The notes: a model not told the origin generated them from the sequence alone. Counted from the first letter of the stretch, positions 1 to 11,342 are shown. The stretch: 64,000 nt of DNA from Craterostigma plantagineum (GCA_027422505.1 JAPQWV010000123.1:930001-994000), one strand, 5' to 3'. Translations and numbers: made by a program.

Positions 1-1016
1 GTTTCGACATCTTAGCTCGACATCTATCCAACATTTCGACATTTCTTGGCATGGTTTCGATATTTTCATTTGGAAATGTCGACATGCAACATTCATGTAT
101 CTCGATATTTATTACTTATCGATATGCTAAGTCGACATCTTAAGCATCCGACATTTACCTTAATAAATGATTCGACATCATACTTCGACTTTTATACCGA
201 TTCTTGAACTCGACTTTTTATCAAAATAAAGAGACTCGACATTTCGTCTATCTCACTCGACATTTATCATCATCTTCATTCTTCGTCGTTCATCATTCAT
301 CGAAACACGATTCTAGCTTATTCTACCCAACATTTACATGTTCTAAATCACATACTAAGCTACCCACTCTATATCTACTCATACCGAAGCCCTTAGCTCG
401 AATTTAAGTTCGACATTTTTAGGGTTTTTCTCATGTTCCTCCTAAAATTACTTTTAATGGTCTTAATACTTTCAACTACGCATACCATACGTAATTTAAA
501 GCTTATGGAAGGATGTTTTACTTACCAACTTCGAAACCCTAAGCTAATTGGATGCTTGTGTCTTCGGAATTCTTCTCGCCCTTGCTCCTCCTTTTCTTCT
601 TTCTATTTTCGTTTTTCTTAAGTGTGGGTTTAGAGTTCACTTGCTAAGTTAGATATTTTCCTTCATAGGATAAAGAAGACGTGATGTAGTGTGAGTTTTC
701 CTTGGTTTAAGGAGTCTTGTCTCCTAATTGTTTTCTTAGGGCTTGGTCAAATTATGGGATTTCTAGCCCAACATTGCATGGCCCAATTCCTATATAATTA
801 CTATCATTTTCTCACCTATCTTCATTCCTGCTATTTTCGAAAATTTCATTGTGTAAGTTTGGAGTCCACGTAACACATAATTAATAGTACGTAATTGCAT
901 AGAATTCCTCATAATATTCACATAAGCATATAATAACATACAAGATTCTTGAGACCCACGAAATCCATACACGTAATTTATTGGCCGACCTAATTTACGG
1001 GGACCGGGGTCCTACA
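1..1016 (-). mobile_element. Partial long LTR (end nearest 5S array)
   Basis: This is the right-hand 1 kb of an LTR whose full relative lies at 8175-10988; window base 1 corresponds to about 9979. It ends GGGTCCTACA at 1016 and is followed by TGTGA (1017-1021), the same bases and the same place in the 5S unit as the other copy. The first 420 bases are crowded with TCGACAT and TCGATAT words. The minus orientation is inferred because the reverse complement of its right end resembles the start of the Gypsy LTR at 57763. No coding capacity is seen. Confidence 0.85.
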
Positions 1017-1253
1017 TGTGATGAAAGTATGCAACAAAGATCGGCGCATTGCTCGAGAACCACGCCAGTTCGTGAACGTCACAGTCCTTGATGTCGCGTA
1101 TTTTCAAGGAAATATATATGGTACGGAGCACTATTCATGTGACTTTTCACGAAATTGAGATTTGCAAAATCCATAGATGTTGAGAGTGGAAAGTAACACT
1201 GTCACTTCATTGCAAATTTAATACCCGAGGGATATTGTCGCGCGTAAAAAATG

Positions 1254-1374
1254 GGGTGCAACACGAGGACTTCCCAGGGGGTCACCCATCCTAGTACTAC
1301 TCGCGCCCAAGAAACACGCTTAACTTCGGAGTTCAGATGGGATTCGGTGCATTAGTGCTGGTATAATAGCAACC
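1254..1374 (-). rRNA. 5S rRNA copy 1.1, variant
   Basis: Variant copy: three extra T between GCGTG and CTTGGG at the end of box A, CTGAAC for CAGAAC, GAATCC for GGATCC, and TATTATACC near the 5' end. Probably a pseudogene. Confidence 0.85.
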
Positions 1375-1655
1375 GTTTAGTTAATTGAGCGTAGTCGTTT
1401 TGCTTGTACGGGTGAAAATGTGATGAAAGTATGCAACAAAGATCGGCGCATTGCTCGAGAACCACGCCAGTTCGTGAACGTCACAGTCCTTGATGTCGCG
1501 TATTTTCAAGGAAATATATATGGTACGGAGCACTATTCATGTGATTTTTCACGAAATTGAGATTTGCAAAATCCATAGGTGTTGAGAGTGGAAAGTAACA
1601 CTGTCACTTCATTGCAAATTTAATACCCGAGGGATATTGTCGGGCGTAAAAAAGG

Positions 1656-1773
1656 GGGTGCAACACGAGGACTTCCCAGGGGGTCACCCATCCTAGTACT
1701 ACTCGTGCCCAAGCACGCTTATCTTCGGAGTTCTGATGGGATCCGGTGCATTAGTGCTGGTATGATCGCAACC
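1656..1773 (-). rRNA. 5S rRNA copy 1.2
   Basis: BamHI-type (GGATCC) copy of normal length, with changes beside box A (AAGATAAGC) and GGGCACGAG for GGGCGAGAG. Followed by T6 and by C5 at its 3' end. Confidence 0.88.
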
Positions 1774-2056
1774 GTTTAGTGAATTGAGCGTAGTCGTTTT
1801 GCTTGTACGGGTGAAAATGTGATGAAAGTATGGAACAAAGATCGGTGCATTGCTCGGGAACCACGCTAGTTCGCAAACGCCCCAGTCCTAGATGTCGCGT
1901 ATTTTCAACGAAATATGTATAGTACGGAGCACAATTCATGTGATTTTTTTACAAAATTGATATTTGCAAAATCCATAGGTGTTGAGAGTGGAAAGTAACA
2001 CCGTCACTTCATTGTAAATTTAATACCCGAGGGATGTTATCGCGCGTAAAAAAGGT

Positions 2057-2172
2057 GCGTGCAACACGAGGACTTCCCAAGGGCACCCATCCTAGTACTA
2101 CTCTCGCCCAAGCACGCTTAACTTCGGAGTTCTGATGGGATTCGGTGCATTAGTGCTGGTATGATAGCAACC
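2057..2172 (-). rRNA. 5S rRNA copy 1.3, variant
   Basis: GAATCC type. The 3' quarter is shortened near GGGTG-CCC, and the end reads GCACGC. Box A is intact. Confidence 0.85.
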
Positions 2173-2453
2173 GTTTAGTTAATTGAGCGTAGTCGTTTTG
2201 CTTGTACGGGTGAAATGTGATGAAAGTATGCAACAAGGATCGGCGCATTGCTCGAGAACCACGCCAGTTCGTGAACGTCCCAGTCCTAGGTGTCGCGTAT
2301 TTTCAACGAAATATGTATAGTACGGAGCACAATTCATGTGATTTTTTTATAAAATTGATATTTGCAAAATCCATAGGTGTTGAGAGCGGAAAGTAACACC
2401 GTCACTCCATTGCAAATTTAATACCCGAGGGATGTTACCGCGCGTAAAAAAGG

Positions 2454-2571
2454 GGGTGCAACACGAGGACATCCCAGGGGGTCACCCACCCTAGTACTAC
2501 TCTCGCCCAAGCACGCTTAACTTCGGAGTTCTGATGGGATCCGGTGCACTAGTGCTGGTATGATCGCAACC
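2454..2571 (-). rRNA. 5S rRNA copy 1.4
   Basis: GGATCC type of full length. It has CTAGGGTGGGTG in box C, GGATGTCC near the 3' end, and CACTAGTGC for CACTAATGC. Confidence 0.88.
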
Positions 2572-2853
2572 GTTTAGTTAATTGAGCGTAGTCGTTTTGC
2601 TTGTACGGGTGAAAATGTGATGAAACTATGCAACAAAGATCGGCGCATTGCTCGGGAACCACGCCAGTTCGTGAACGTCCCAGTCCTAGATGTCGCGTAT
2701 TTTCAACGAAATATGTATAGTACGGAGGACAATTCATGTGATTTTTTATAAAATTGATATTTGCAAAATCCATAGGTGTTGAGAGTGGAAAGTAACACCG
2801 TCACTTCATTGTAAATTTAATACCCGAGGGATGTTATCGCGCGTAAACAAGGT

Positions 2854-2971
2854 GCGTGCAACACGAGGACTTCCCAGGGGGTCACCCATCCTAGTACTAC
2901 TCTCGCCCAACCACGCTTAACTTCGGAGTTCAGATGGGATTCGGTGCATTAGTGCTGGTATAATAGCAACC
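2854..2971 (-). rRNA. 5S rRNA copy 1.5, variant
   Basis: GAATCC type with CTGAAC, GCGTGGTTGGGCG at the end of box A, TATTATACC at the 5' end, and a GCACGC end. Confidence 0.86.
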
Positions 2972-3252
2972 GTTTAGTTAATTGAGCGTAGTCGTTTTGC
3001 TTGTACGGGTGAAAATGTGATGAAAGTATGCAACAAAGATCGGCGCATTGCTCGAGAACCACGCCAGTTCGTGAACGTCACAGTCCTTGATGTCGCGTAT
3101 TTTCAAGGAAATATATATGGTACGGAGCACTATTCATGTGACTTTTCACGAAATTGAGATTTGCAAAATCCATAGATGTTGAGAGCGGAAAGTAACACCG
3201 TCACTCCATTGCAAATTTAATACCCGATGGATGTTATCGCGCGTAAAAAAGG

Positions 3253-3370
3253 GGGTGCAACACGAGGACTTCCCAGGGGGTCACCCATCCTAGTACTACT
3301 CTCGCCCAAGCACGCTTAACTTCGGAGTTCTGATGGGATTCGGTGCATTAGTGCTGGTATGATAGCAACC
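3253..3370 (-). rRNA. 5S rRNA copy 1.6
   Basis: Close to consensus apart from GAATCC and CTATCATACC at the 5' end. Breaks the strict alternation, since copy 1.5 before it is also GAATCC type. Confidence 0.9.
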
Positions 3371-3647
3371 GTTTAGTTAATTGAGCGTAGTCGTTTTGCT
3401 TGTACGGATGAAAATGTGATGAAAGTATGCAACAAAGATCGGCGCATTGCTCGGGAACCACGCAGTTCGTGAACGTCCCAGTCCTAGATGTCGCGTATTT
3501 TCAACAAATATCTATAGTACGGAGCACAATTCATGTGACTTTTACAAAATTGAGATTTGCAAAATCCATAGGTGTTGAGAGTGGAAAGCAACACCGTCAC
3601 TTCATTGTAAATTTAATACCCGAGGGATGTTATCGCGCGTAAAAAGG

Positions 3648-3765
3648 GGGTGCAACACGAGGACGTCCCAGGGGGTCACCCATCCTAGTACAACTCGCGC
3701 CCAAGCACGCTTATCTTCGGAGTTCTGATGGGATCCGGTGCATTAGTGCTGGTATGATCGCAACC
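3648..3765 (-). rRNA. 5S rRNA copy 1.7
   Basis: GGATCC type with AAGATAAGC at box A, GGGCGCGAGTTGTAC in the middle and GGGACGTCC near the 3' end. Shares the middle change with copies 1.9 and 1.11. Confidence 0.87.
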
Positions 3766-4047
3766 GTTTAGTGAATTGAGCGTAGTCGTTTTGCTTGTAC
3801 GGGTGAAAATGTGATGAAAGTATGGAACAAAGATCGGTGCATTGCTCGGGAACCACGCCAGTTCGCAAACGTCCCAGTCCTAGATGTCGCGTATTTTCAA
3901 CGAAATAAGTATAGTACGGAGCACAATTCATGTGATTTTTTACAAAATTGATATTTGCAAAATCCATAGGTGTTGAGAGTGGAAAGTAACACCGTCACTT
4001 CATTGTAAATTTAATACCCGAGGGATGTTATCGCGCGTAAAAAAGGT

Positions 4048-4163
4048 GCGTGCAACACGAGACTTCCCAGGGGGTCACCCATCCTAGTACTACTCTCGCC
4101 CAAGCAGCTTAACTTCGGAGTTCTGATGGGAGTCGGTGCATTAGTGCTGGTATGATAGCAACC
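4048..4163 (-). rRNA. 5S rRNA copy 1.8, deleted
   Basis: Two single-base gaps, in GTCTCGTG and in AAGCTGCTTGG at box A, plus GACTCC for GGATCC. The gaps could be real or sequencing error. Confidence 0.83.
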
Positions 4164-4440
4164 GTTTAGTTAATTGAGCGTAGTCGTTTTGCTTGTACGG
4201 ATGAAAATGTGATGAAAGTATGCAACAAAGATCGGCGCATTGCTCGGGAACCACGCAGTTCGTGAACGTCCCAGTCCTAGATGTCGCGTATTTTCAACAA
4301 AATATGTATAGTACGGAGCACAATTCATGTGACTTTTTACAAATTGATATTTGCAAATCCATAGGTGTTGAGAGTGGAAAGTAACACCGTCACTTCATTG
4401 TAAATTTAATACCCGAGGGATGTTATCGCGAGTAAAAAGT

Positions 4441-4558
4441 GGGTGCAACACGGGGACTTCCCAGGGGGTCACCCATCCTAGTACAACTCGCGCCCAAGCA
4501 CGCTTATCTTCGGAGTTCTGATGGGATCCGGTGCATGAGTGCTGGTATGATCGCAACC
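4441..4558 (-). rRNA. 5S rRNA copy 1.9
   Basis: GGATCC type with AAGATAAGC, GAGTTGTAC, CCCCGTGTTG near the 3' end, and CACTCATGCACC at the 5' end. The T-run after it is interrupted by AC. Confidence 0.85.
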
Positions 4559-4838
4559 GTTTAGTAATTGAGCGTAGTCGTTTTGCTTGTACGGGTGAAA
4601 ATGTGATGAAAGTATGGAACAAAGATCGGTGCATTGCTCGGGAACCACGCCAGTTCGCAAACGTCCCAGTCCTAGATGTCGCGTATTTTCAACGAAATAA
4701 GTATAGTACGGAGCACAATTCATGTGATTTTTTACAAAATTGATATTTGCAAAATCCATAGGTGTTGAGAGCGGAAAGTAACACCGTCACTCCATTGCAA
4801 ATTTAATACCCGAGGGATGTTAGCGCGCGTAAAAAAGG

Positions 4839-4956
4839 GGGTGCAACACGAGGACTTCCCAGGGGTGTCACCCATCCTAGTACTACTCTCGCCCAGCACG
4901 CTTAACTTCGGAGTTCTGATGGGATTCGGTGCATTAGTGCTGGTATGATAGCAACC
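4839..4956 (-). rRNA. 5S rRNA copy 1.10, variant
   Basis: GAATCC type with one base lost at GTGCTGGGCG and one gained in GGGTGACACCC. Confidence 0.85.
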
Positions 4957-5232
4957 GTTTAGTTAATTGAGCGTAGTCGTTTTGCTTGTACGGATGAAAA
5001 TGTGATGAAAGTATGCAACAAAGATCGGCGCATTGCTCGGGAACCACGCAGTTCGTGAACGTCCCAGTCCTAGATGTCGCGTATTTTCTACAAAATATGT
5101 ATAGTACGGAGCACATTCATGTGACTTTTTAAAATTGATATTTGCAAAATCCATAGGTGTTGAGAGTGGAAAGTAACACCGTCACTTCATTGTAAATTTA
5201 ATACCCGAGGGATGTTATCGCGCGTAAAAAGG

Positions 5233-5350
5233 GGGTGCAACACGAGGACTTCCCAGGGGGTCACCCATCCTAGTACAACTCGCGCCCAAGCACGCTTATC
5301 TTCGGAGTTCTGATGGGATCCGGTGCATTAGTGCTGGTATGATCGCAACC
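5233..5350 (-). rRNA. 5S rRNA copy 1.11
   Basis: GGATCC type, nearly the same as copy 1.7 four units to the left (AAGATAAGC, GGGCGCGAGTTGTAC). Confidence 0.88.
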
Positions 5351-5630
5351 GTTTAGTGAATTGAGCGTAGTCGTTTTGCTTGTACGGGTGAAAATGTGAT
5401 GAAAGTATGGAACAAAGATCGGTGCATTGCTCGGGATACACACCAGTTCGCAACGTCCCAGTCCTAGATGTCGCGTATTTTCAACGAAATATGTATAGTA
5501 CGGAGCACAATTCATGTGATTTTTTACAAAATTGATATTTGCAAAATCCATAGGTGTTGAGAGCGGAAAGTAACACCGTCACTCCATTGCAAATTTAATA
5601 CCCGAGGGATGTTAGCGCGCGTAAAAAAGG

Positions 5631-5748
5631 GGGTGCAACACGAGGACTTCCCCGGGGGTCACCGATCCTAGTACTACTCTCGCCCAAGCACGCTTAACTT
5701 CGGAGTTCTGATGGGATTCGGTGCATTAGTGCTGGTATGATAGCAACC
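5631..5748 (-). rRNA. 5S rRNA copy 1.12, variant
   Basis: GAATCC type with GGATCGGTGACC in box C and CCCGGGGAAG near the 3' end. Confidence 0.86.
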
Positions 5749-6024
5749 GTTTAGTTAATTGAGCGTAGTCGTTTTGCTTGTACGGATGAAAATGTGATGA
5801 AAGTATGCAACAAAGATCGGCGCATTGCTCGGGAACCACGCAGTTCGTGAACGTCCCAGTCCTAGATGTCGCGTATTTTCTACAAATATGTATAGTACGG
5901 AGCACAATTCATGTGACTTTTTACAAAATTGATATTTGCAAAATCCATAGGTGTTGAGAGTGGAAAGTAACACCGTCACTTCATTGTAAATTAATACCCG
6001 AGGGATGTTATCGCGCGTAAAAAG

Positions 6025-6140
6025 GGGTGCAACACGAGGACTTCCCAGGGGTCACCCATCCTAGTACACTCGCGCCCAAGCACGCTTATCTTCGGAGTTC
6101 TGATGGGATCCGGTGCATTAGTGCTGGTATGATCGCAACC
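6025..6140 (-). rRNA. 5S rRNA copy 1.13
   Basis: GGATCC type with single-base gaps in GAGTGTACTAG and in GGGTGACCCCTGG. Confidence 0.85.
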
Positions 6141-6417
6141 GTTTAGTGATTGAGCGTAGTCGTTTTGCTTGTACGGGTGAAAATCTGATGAAAGTATGGA
6201 ACAAAGATCGGTGCATTGCTCGGGAACCACGCCAGTTCGCAACGTCCCAGTCCTAGATGTCGCGTATTTTCAACGAAATAAGTATGTACGGAGCACAATT
6301 CATGTGATTTTTTACAAAATTGATATTTGCAAAATCCATAGGTGTTGAGAGTGGAAAGTAACACCGTCACTTCATTGTAAATTTAATACCCGGGATGTTA
6401 TCGCGCGTAAAAAAGGT

Positions 6418-6535
6418 GCGTGCAACACGAGGACTTCCCAGGGGGTCACCCATCCTAGTACTACTCTCGCCCAAGCACGCTTAACTTCGGAGTTCTGATG
6501 GGATTCGGTGCATTAGTGCTGGTATGATAGCAACC
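6418..6535 (-). rRNA. 5S rRNA copy 1.14
   Basis: GAATCC type, otherwise close to consensus, with a GCACGC 3' end. Confidence 0.89.
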
Positions 6536-6813
6536 GTTTAGTTATTGAGCGTAGTCGTTTTGCATGTACGGGTGAAAATGTGATGAAAGTATGCAACAAA
6601 GATCGGCGCATTGCTCGAGAACCACGCCAGTTCGTGAACGTCACAGTCCTGATGTCGCGTATTTTCAAGAAATATATATGGTACGGAGCACTAATTCATG
6701 TGATTTTTCACGAAATTGAGATTTGCAAAATCCATAGGTGTTGAGAGTGGAAAGTAACACTGTCACTTCATTGCAAATTTAATACCCGAGGGATATTGTC
6801 GCGCGTAAAAAAG

Positions 6814-6934
6814 GGGTGCAACACGAGTACTTCCCAGGGGGTCACCATCCTAGTACTACTCTCTCGCGCCCAAGCACGCTTATCTTCGGAGTTCTGATGG
6901 GATCCGGTGCATTAGTGCTGGTATGATCGCAACC
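6814..6934 (-). rRNA. 5S rRNA copy 1.15, variant
   Basis: GGATCC type with a few extra bases in GGGCGCGAGAGAGTAG, one base lost in GATGGTGAC, and GTACTCGTG near the 3' end. Confidence 0.84.
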
Positions 6935-7216
6935 GTTTATTGAATTGAGCGTAGTCGTTTTGCTTGTACGGGTGAAAATGTGATGAAGTATGGAACAAAG
7001 ATCGTTGCATTGCTCGGGAACCACGCTAGTTCGCAAACGTCCCAGTCCTAGATGTCGCGTATTTTCAACGAAATATGTATAGTACGGAGCACAATTCATG
7101 TGATTTTTTTACAAAATTGATATTTGCAAAATCCATAGGTGTTGAGAGTGGAAAGTAACACCGTCACTTCATTGTAAATTTAATACCCGAGGGATGTTAT
7201 CGCGCGTAAAAAAGGT

Positions 7217-7331
7217 GGTGCAACACGAGGACTCCCAAGGGGTCACCCATCCTAGTACTACTCTCGCCCAAGCACGCTTACTTCGGAGTTCTGATGGGAT
7301 TCGGTGCATTAGTGCTGGTATGATAGCAACC
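7217..7331 (-). rRNA. 5S rRNA copy 1.16, deleted
   Basis: GAATCC type with single-base gaps at GAAGTAAGCG in box A and GGGAGTCCTC near the 3' end. Confidence 0.83.
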
Positions 7332-7608
7332 GTTTAGTTAATTGAGCGTAGTCGTTTTGCTTGTACGGGTGAAAATGTGATGAAAGTATGCAACAAGATC
7401 GGCGCATTGCTCGAGAACCACGCCAGTTCGTGAACGTCCCAGTCCTAGGTGTCGCGTATTTTCAACGAATATGTGTATACGGAGCACAATTCATGTGATT
7501 TTTTATAAATTGATATTTGCAAAATCCATAGGTGTTGAGAGCGGAAAGTAACACCGTCACTCCATTGCAAATTTAATACCCGAGGGATGTTATCGCGCGT
7601 AAAAAAGG

Positions 7609-7726
7609 GGGTGCAACACGAGGACTTCCCAGGGGGTCACCCACCCTAGTACTACTCTCGCCCAAGCACGCTTAACTTCGGAGTTCTGATGGGATCCGGT
7701 GCACTAGTGCTGGTATGATCGCAACC
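7609..7726 (-). rRNA. 5S rRNA copy 1.17
   Basis: GGATCC type with CTAGGGTGGGTG in box C and CACTAGTGC, like copy 1.4. Confidence 0.89.
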
Positions 7727-8007
7727 GTTTAGTTAATTGAGCGTAGTCGTTTTGCTTGTACGGGTGAAAATGTGATGAAAGTATGCAACAAAGATCGGCG
7801 CATTGCTCGGGAACCACGCCAGTTCGTGAACGTCCCAGTCCTAGATGTCGCGTATTTTCAACGAAATATGTATAGTACGGAGCACAATTCATGTGATTTT
7901 TATAAAATTGATATTTGCAAAATCCATAGGTGTTGAGAGTGGAAAGTAACACCGTCACTTCATTGTAAATTTAATACCCGAGGGATGTTATCGCGCGTAA
8001 AAAAGGT

Positions 8008-8125
8008 GCGTGCAACACGAGGACTTCCCAGGGGGTCACCCATCCTAGTACTACTCTCGCCCAAGCACGCTTAACTTCGGAGTTGTGATGGGATTCGGTG
8101 CATTAGTGCTGGTATAATAGCAACC
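8008..8125 (-). rRNA. 5S rRNA copy 1.18
   Basis: GAATCC type with CACAACTCC for CAGAACTCC and TATTATACC at the 5' end. The LTR at 8175 sits about 50 bp upstream of this gene. Confidence 0.87.
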
Positions 8126-8712
8126 GTTTAGTTAACTGAGCATAGTCGTTTTGCTTGTACGGGTGAAAATGTGATGTCAGGACCCGTCGTCCCGCCCTCG
8201 TATTCCGTTCTAATCTAAGTGTTAATGCTTTGGTAATTGTGCGATACGTAAAAATGCGAATAAAATTTTCATTTTAAAATGCATGCGGAAATTTATATAC
8301 ATGCTAAAGAATGTTATACATCATTCGACATCATCATGCCCTTGTCTACAAAATTCAAGTGTACGTGTGTGGTGTGCAGCCAAAAGCTCCTATGATGCGC
8401 CGGCCTTCACAGGTCGTCATCCATACACACACTCCCACCTCAAAAGCGGTCGGACTGCGTCAAAGATCGGCCTCGCATAGAAGTCGATCACGTACCGTGA
8501 TCGTCAGTACCTACAACACGTAACATAAACAATGAGCCACCGAGGCTCAGTAAGCAGAAGTTATGCATGAATGCACGTGTCCTAACGATCGACATTCACG
8601 CCGTCGTTTACTAACGCTCATATTCTTTCTTCATATTCGTACTCTTTTCTTACGCTATTACTCTTTTTCCTACACTCTTATTTAATACGGGCCCTCGGCT
8701 TTCATTTCCCCG

Positions 8713-9024
8713 CCTCTTATTCCGCCTTAATCGTACGGGGTATTTACCCAGCCTCTTATTCAGCCTTTATCGTACTGGGTATTTACCCAGCCTCTTATTC
8801 GGCCTTATCGTACGGGGTATTCCCCAGCCTCTTATTCAGGCCTTATCGTACGGGGTATGTGCCCAGCCTCTTATTCAAGGCCTTATCGTACGGGGTATGT
8901 GCCCAGCCTCTATTCAGGCCTTATCGTACGGGGTAAATGTGCCCAGCCTCTTATTCAGGCCTTATCGTACGGGGTATGTGCCAGCCTCTTATTCAGGCCT
9001 TATCGTACGGGGGTATGTACCCAG
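8713..9024. repeat. 39-bp tandem repeat in solo LTR, 8 units
   Basis: Eight units of about 39 bp each start CCTCTTATTC and contain TTATCGTACGGGGTAT followed by a CCCAG-type end. Unit length varies from 37 to 41 through small gaps. The repeat creates open frames with Pro/Ser/Tyr-rich periodic translations that are not genes. Confidence 0.9.
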
Positions 9025-9499
9025 CCTCTTGTTCAGACATTAAAGGCTTCATAAGGGAAGCCGTGACTCTTCATTTGAGTCGACACAAACGCCAATATCG
9101 GCGATACACATCGCACGCAGGCGATCTTATCACGCTCATGCCTCACTCCTTACGTTCTACTCATGCGTGCAAGTGCTCATGTTATGCTCATATACATTGC
9201 AAATCATACTATCATGCATAAATTAATTCATATCATACGTACGCATTTCATAGAAAATACACGAGCACGTAATTCACATACTTGGACGCAGGCAAGTTAC
9301 GTGTCATAGTTGAATTTCTACTTACCTGTCGTCCGGGCGAAGTTAGTATTTTCCCCGTTTGCTCCTAACGTACGACCTTTATCATAAAATTATTATATCA
9401 GTACATTATCTAAATATTGGTTAGTTATTTTTTGAAAAGTGTTGAAATATTTTCCTTAATATTGTTCGTAAGATCTCGTTATGTGTTTCCGAGATTACT

Positions 9500-10400
9500 T
9501 ATGATATACCAATGTCGAGGTTACTTCGACATCATGCTTAAGATTTGGACATTTTGTTAGTCCTCGACATTTTATTCGGTTATAAGGTCTCGACATTTAC
9601 ATGATTTGAGACCCGACGACATTTTCTACTTAATTCTACTCGACATCGACCTCGCTTTGTCAACATTTGACTCGACATTTTCATCTCTTTTCCTCTCGGT
9701 ATTCAACTCGGCATTTATACCTTTCATTCGACATTTATCTAGTTAGGAGGTTCCGTATTTTTTGTGTATGAACTCGAATTTAATTAATTAGGGTCTCGAC
9801 ATTTATGGTTAAAACGTCGACATGAACTCGCACGGGCCTCGACATTTATAAAATGTCGATATGTTCGTTATTTCGACATTTCATATACATTCGACATTTT
9901 GCCTTACGACATTTGAGACGGAAAAGTCGACATGAGCTCGACATTTATCATTTGTTCGACATTTTGATTCTTATTAGGGTTTCGACATCTTAGCTCGACA
10001 TCTATCCAACATTCGACATTTCCTTGGCATGGTTTCGATATTTTTCATTTGGAAATGTCGACATGCAACATTCATGTATCTCGATATTATTACTTATCGA
10101 TATGCTAAGTCGACATCTTAAGCATCCGACATTTACCTTAATAATGATTCGACATCATACTTCGACTTTTATACCGATTTCTTGAACTCGACTTTTTATC
10201 AAATAAAGAGACTCGACATTTCGTCTATCTCACTCGACATTTATCATCATCTTCATTCTTCGTGTCGTTCATCATTCATCGAAACACGATTCTAGCTTAT
10301 TCTACCCACATTTACATGTTCTAAATCACATACTAAGCTACCCACTCTATATCTACTCATAACGAAGCCCCTTAGCTCGAATTTAAGTTCGACATTTTTA
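9500..10400. repeat. TCGACAT-rich field of the solo LTR
   Basis: About thirty copies of TCGACAT, its reverse complement ATGTCGA, or one-base variants such as TCGATAT lie here at irregular spacing of roughly 12-60 bp. There is no fixed period, so this is a motif cluster rather than a tandem array. Confidence 0.75.
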
Positions 10401-11222
10401 GGGTTTTTTCTCATGTTCCTCCTAAAATTACTTTTAATGGTCTTAATACTTTCACTACGCATACCATACGTAATTTAAAGCTTATGGAAGGATGTTTTAC
10501 TTACAACTTCGAAACCCTAAGCTAATTGGATGCTTGTGTCTTCGGAATTCTTCTCGCCCTTGCTCCTCCTTTTCTTCTTTCTATTTTCGTTTTTCTTAAG
10601 TGTGGGTTTAGAGTCACTTGCTAAGTTAATATTTTCCTTCATAGGATAAAGAAGACGTGATGTAGGTGTAGTTTTTCCTTGGTTTAAGGAGTCTTGTCTC
10701 CTAATTGTTTTCTTAGGGCTTGGTCAAATTATGGGATTTCTACCCAACTTGCATGGCCCATTCCTATATAATTACTATCATTTTCTCACCTATCTTCATT
10801 CCTGCTATTTTCGAAAATTTCATTGTGTAGTTTGGAGTCCACGTAACACATAATTAATAGTACGTACTTGCATAGAATTCCTCATAATATTCACATAAGC
10901 ATATAATAACATACAAGATTCTTGAGACCCACCGAAATCCTACACGTAATTTATTGGCCGACCTAATTTACGGGGACCGGGTCCTACATGTGATGAAAGT
11001 ATGCAACAAAGATCGGCGCATTGCTCGAAACCACGCCAGTTCGTGAACGTCACAGTCCTTGATGTCGCGTATTTTCAAGGAAATATATATGGTACGGAGC
11101 ACTATTCATGTGACTTTTTCACGAATTGAGATTTGCAAAATCCATAGATGTTGAGAGTGGAAAGTAACACTGTCACTTCATTGCAAATTTAATACCCGAG
11201 GGATTTGTCGCGCGTAAAAATG

Positions 11223-11342
11223 GGGTGCAACACGAGGACTTCCCAGGGGTCACCCATCCTAGTACTACTCGCGCCCAAGAAACACGCTTAACTTCGGAGT
11301 TCAGATGGGATTCGGTGCATTAGTGCTGGTATAATAGCAACC
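11223..11342 (-). rRNA. 5S rRNA copy 2.1, variant
   Basis: Counterpart of copy 1.1: same TTT insertion after GCGTG, CTGAAC, GAATCC and TATTATACC. One C fewer in the CCCC near GGGTGACC. Confidence 0.85.

Larger units (their letters stand above)
1017..8174 (-). repeat. 5S rDNA tandem array, block 1 (18 units)
   Basis: Head-to-tail units of about 400 bp each have a 5S gene of about 118 bp and a spacer of about 280 bp. Read on the minus strand, genes begin GGTTGCGATCATACC, carry box A AGTTAAGCGTGC and box C AGTACTAGGATGGGTGACC, end at GCACCC and run into T5-T6, the RNA polymerase III stop. The base before the gene is C, as usual in plants; no clear TATA-like motif is seen near -28. Two spacer types occur: one with 'cgtcccagtcctagatg' and CAACGAAATATGTATAG, the other with 'cgtcacagtccttgatg' and CAAGGAAATATATATGG. 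Genes with GGATTCGG and GGATCCGG (plus-strand reading) alternate almost perfectly, giving a two-unit period of about 790 bp. Confidence 0.95.
8175..10988 (-). mobile_element. Solo LTR (2.8 kb) inserted in the 5S array
   Basis: The element starts TGTCAGGACCC and ends GGGTCCTACA, near-perfect inverted ends with TG...CA. It is flanked by TGTGA at 8170-8174 and 10989-10993, and removing it restores a normal 5S spacer. There is no primer site, polypurine tract or coding region inside, so it is a solo LTR left by LTR-LTR recombination. The left part holds a 39-bp tandem repeat, the right half a TCGACAT field. Orientation is minus by similarity of its right end to the start of the LTR at 57763. Confidence 0.9.

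Noticed and set aside
2549..2773. Recurring minus-strand ORF of 60-94 codons in the 5S spacer, starting MDFANINF and ending RSYQH inside the 5S gene
   Set aside because: It recurs only because the repeat does. Many units break it by one-base gaps, the last codons are 5S gene sequence, and there is no similarity to a known protein or sign of codon-level conservation.
8713..9024. CRISPR-like regular repeats
   Set aside because: There are no distinct spacers of constant length, the units are directly adjacent, and the context is a plant LTR.
8857..9221. Overlapping Ser/Pro/Tyr-rich ORFs in the solo LTR
   Set aside because: They are translations of the 39-bp tandem repeat.
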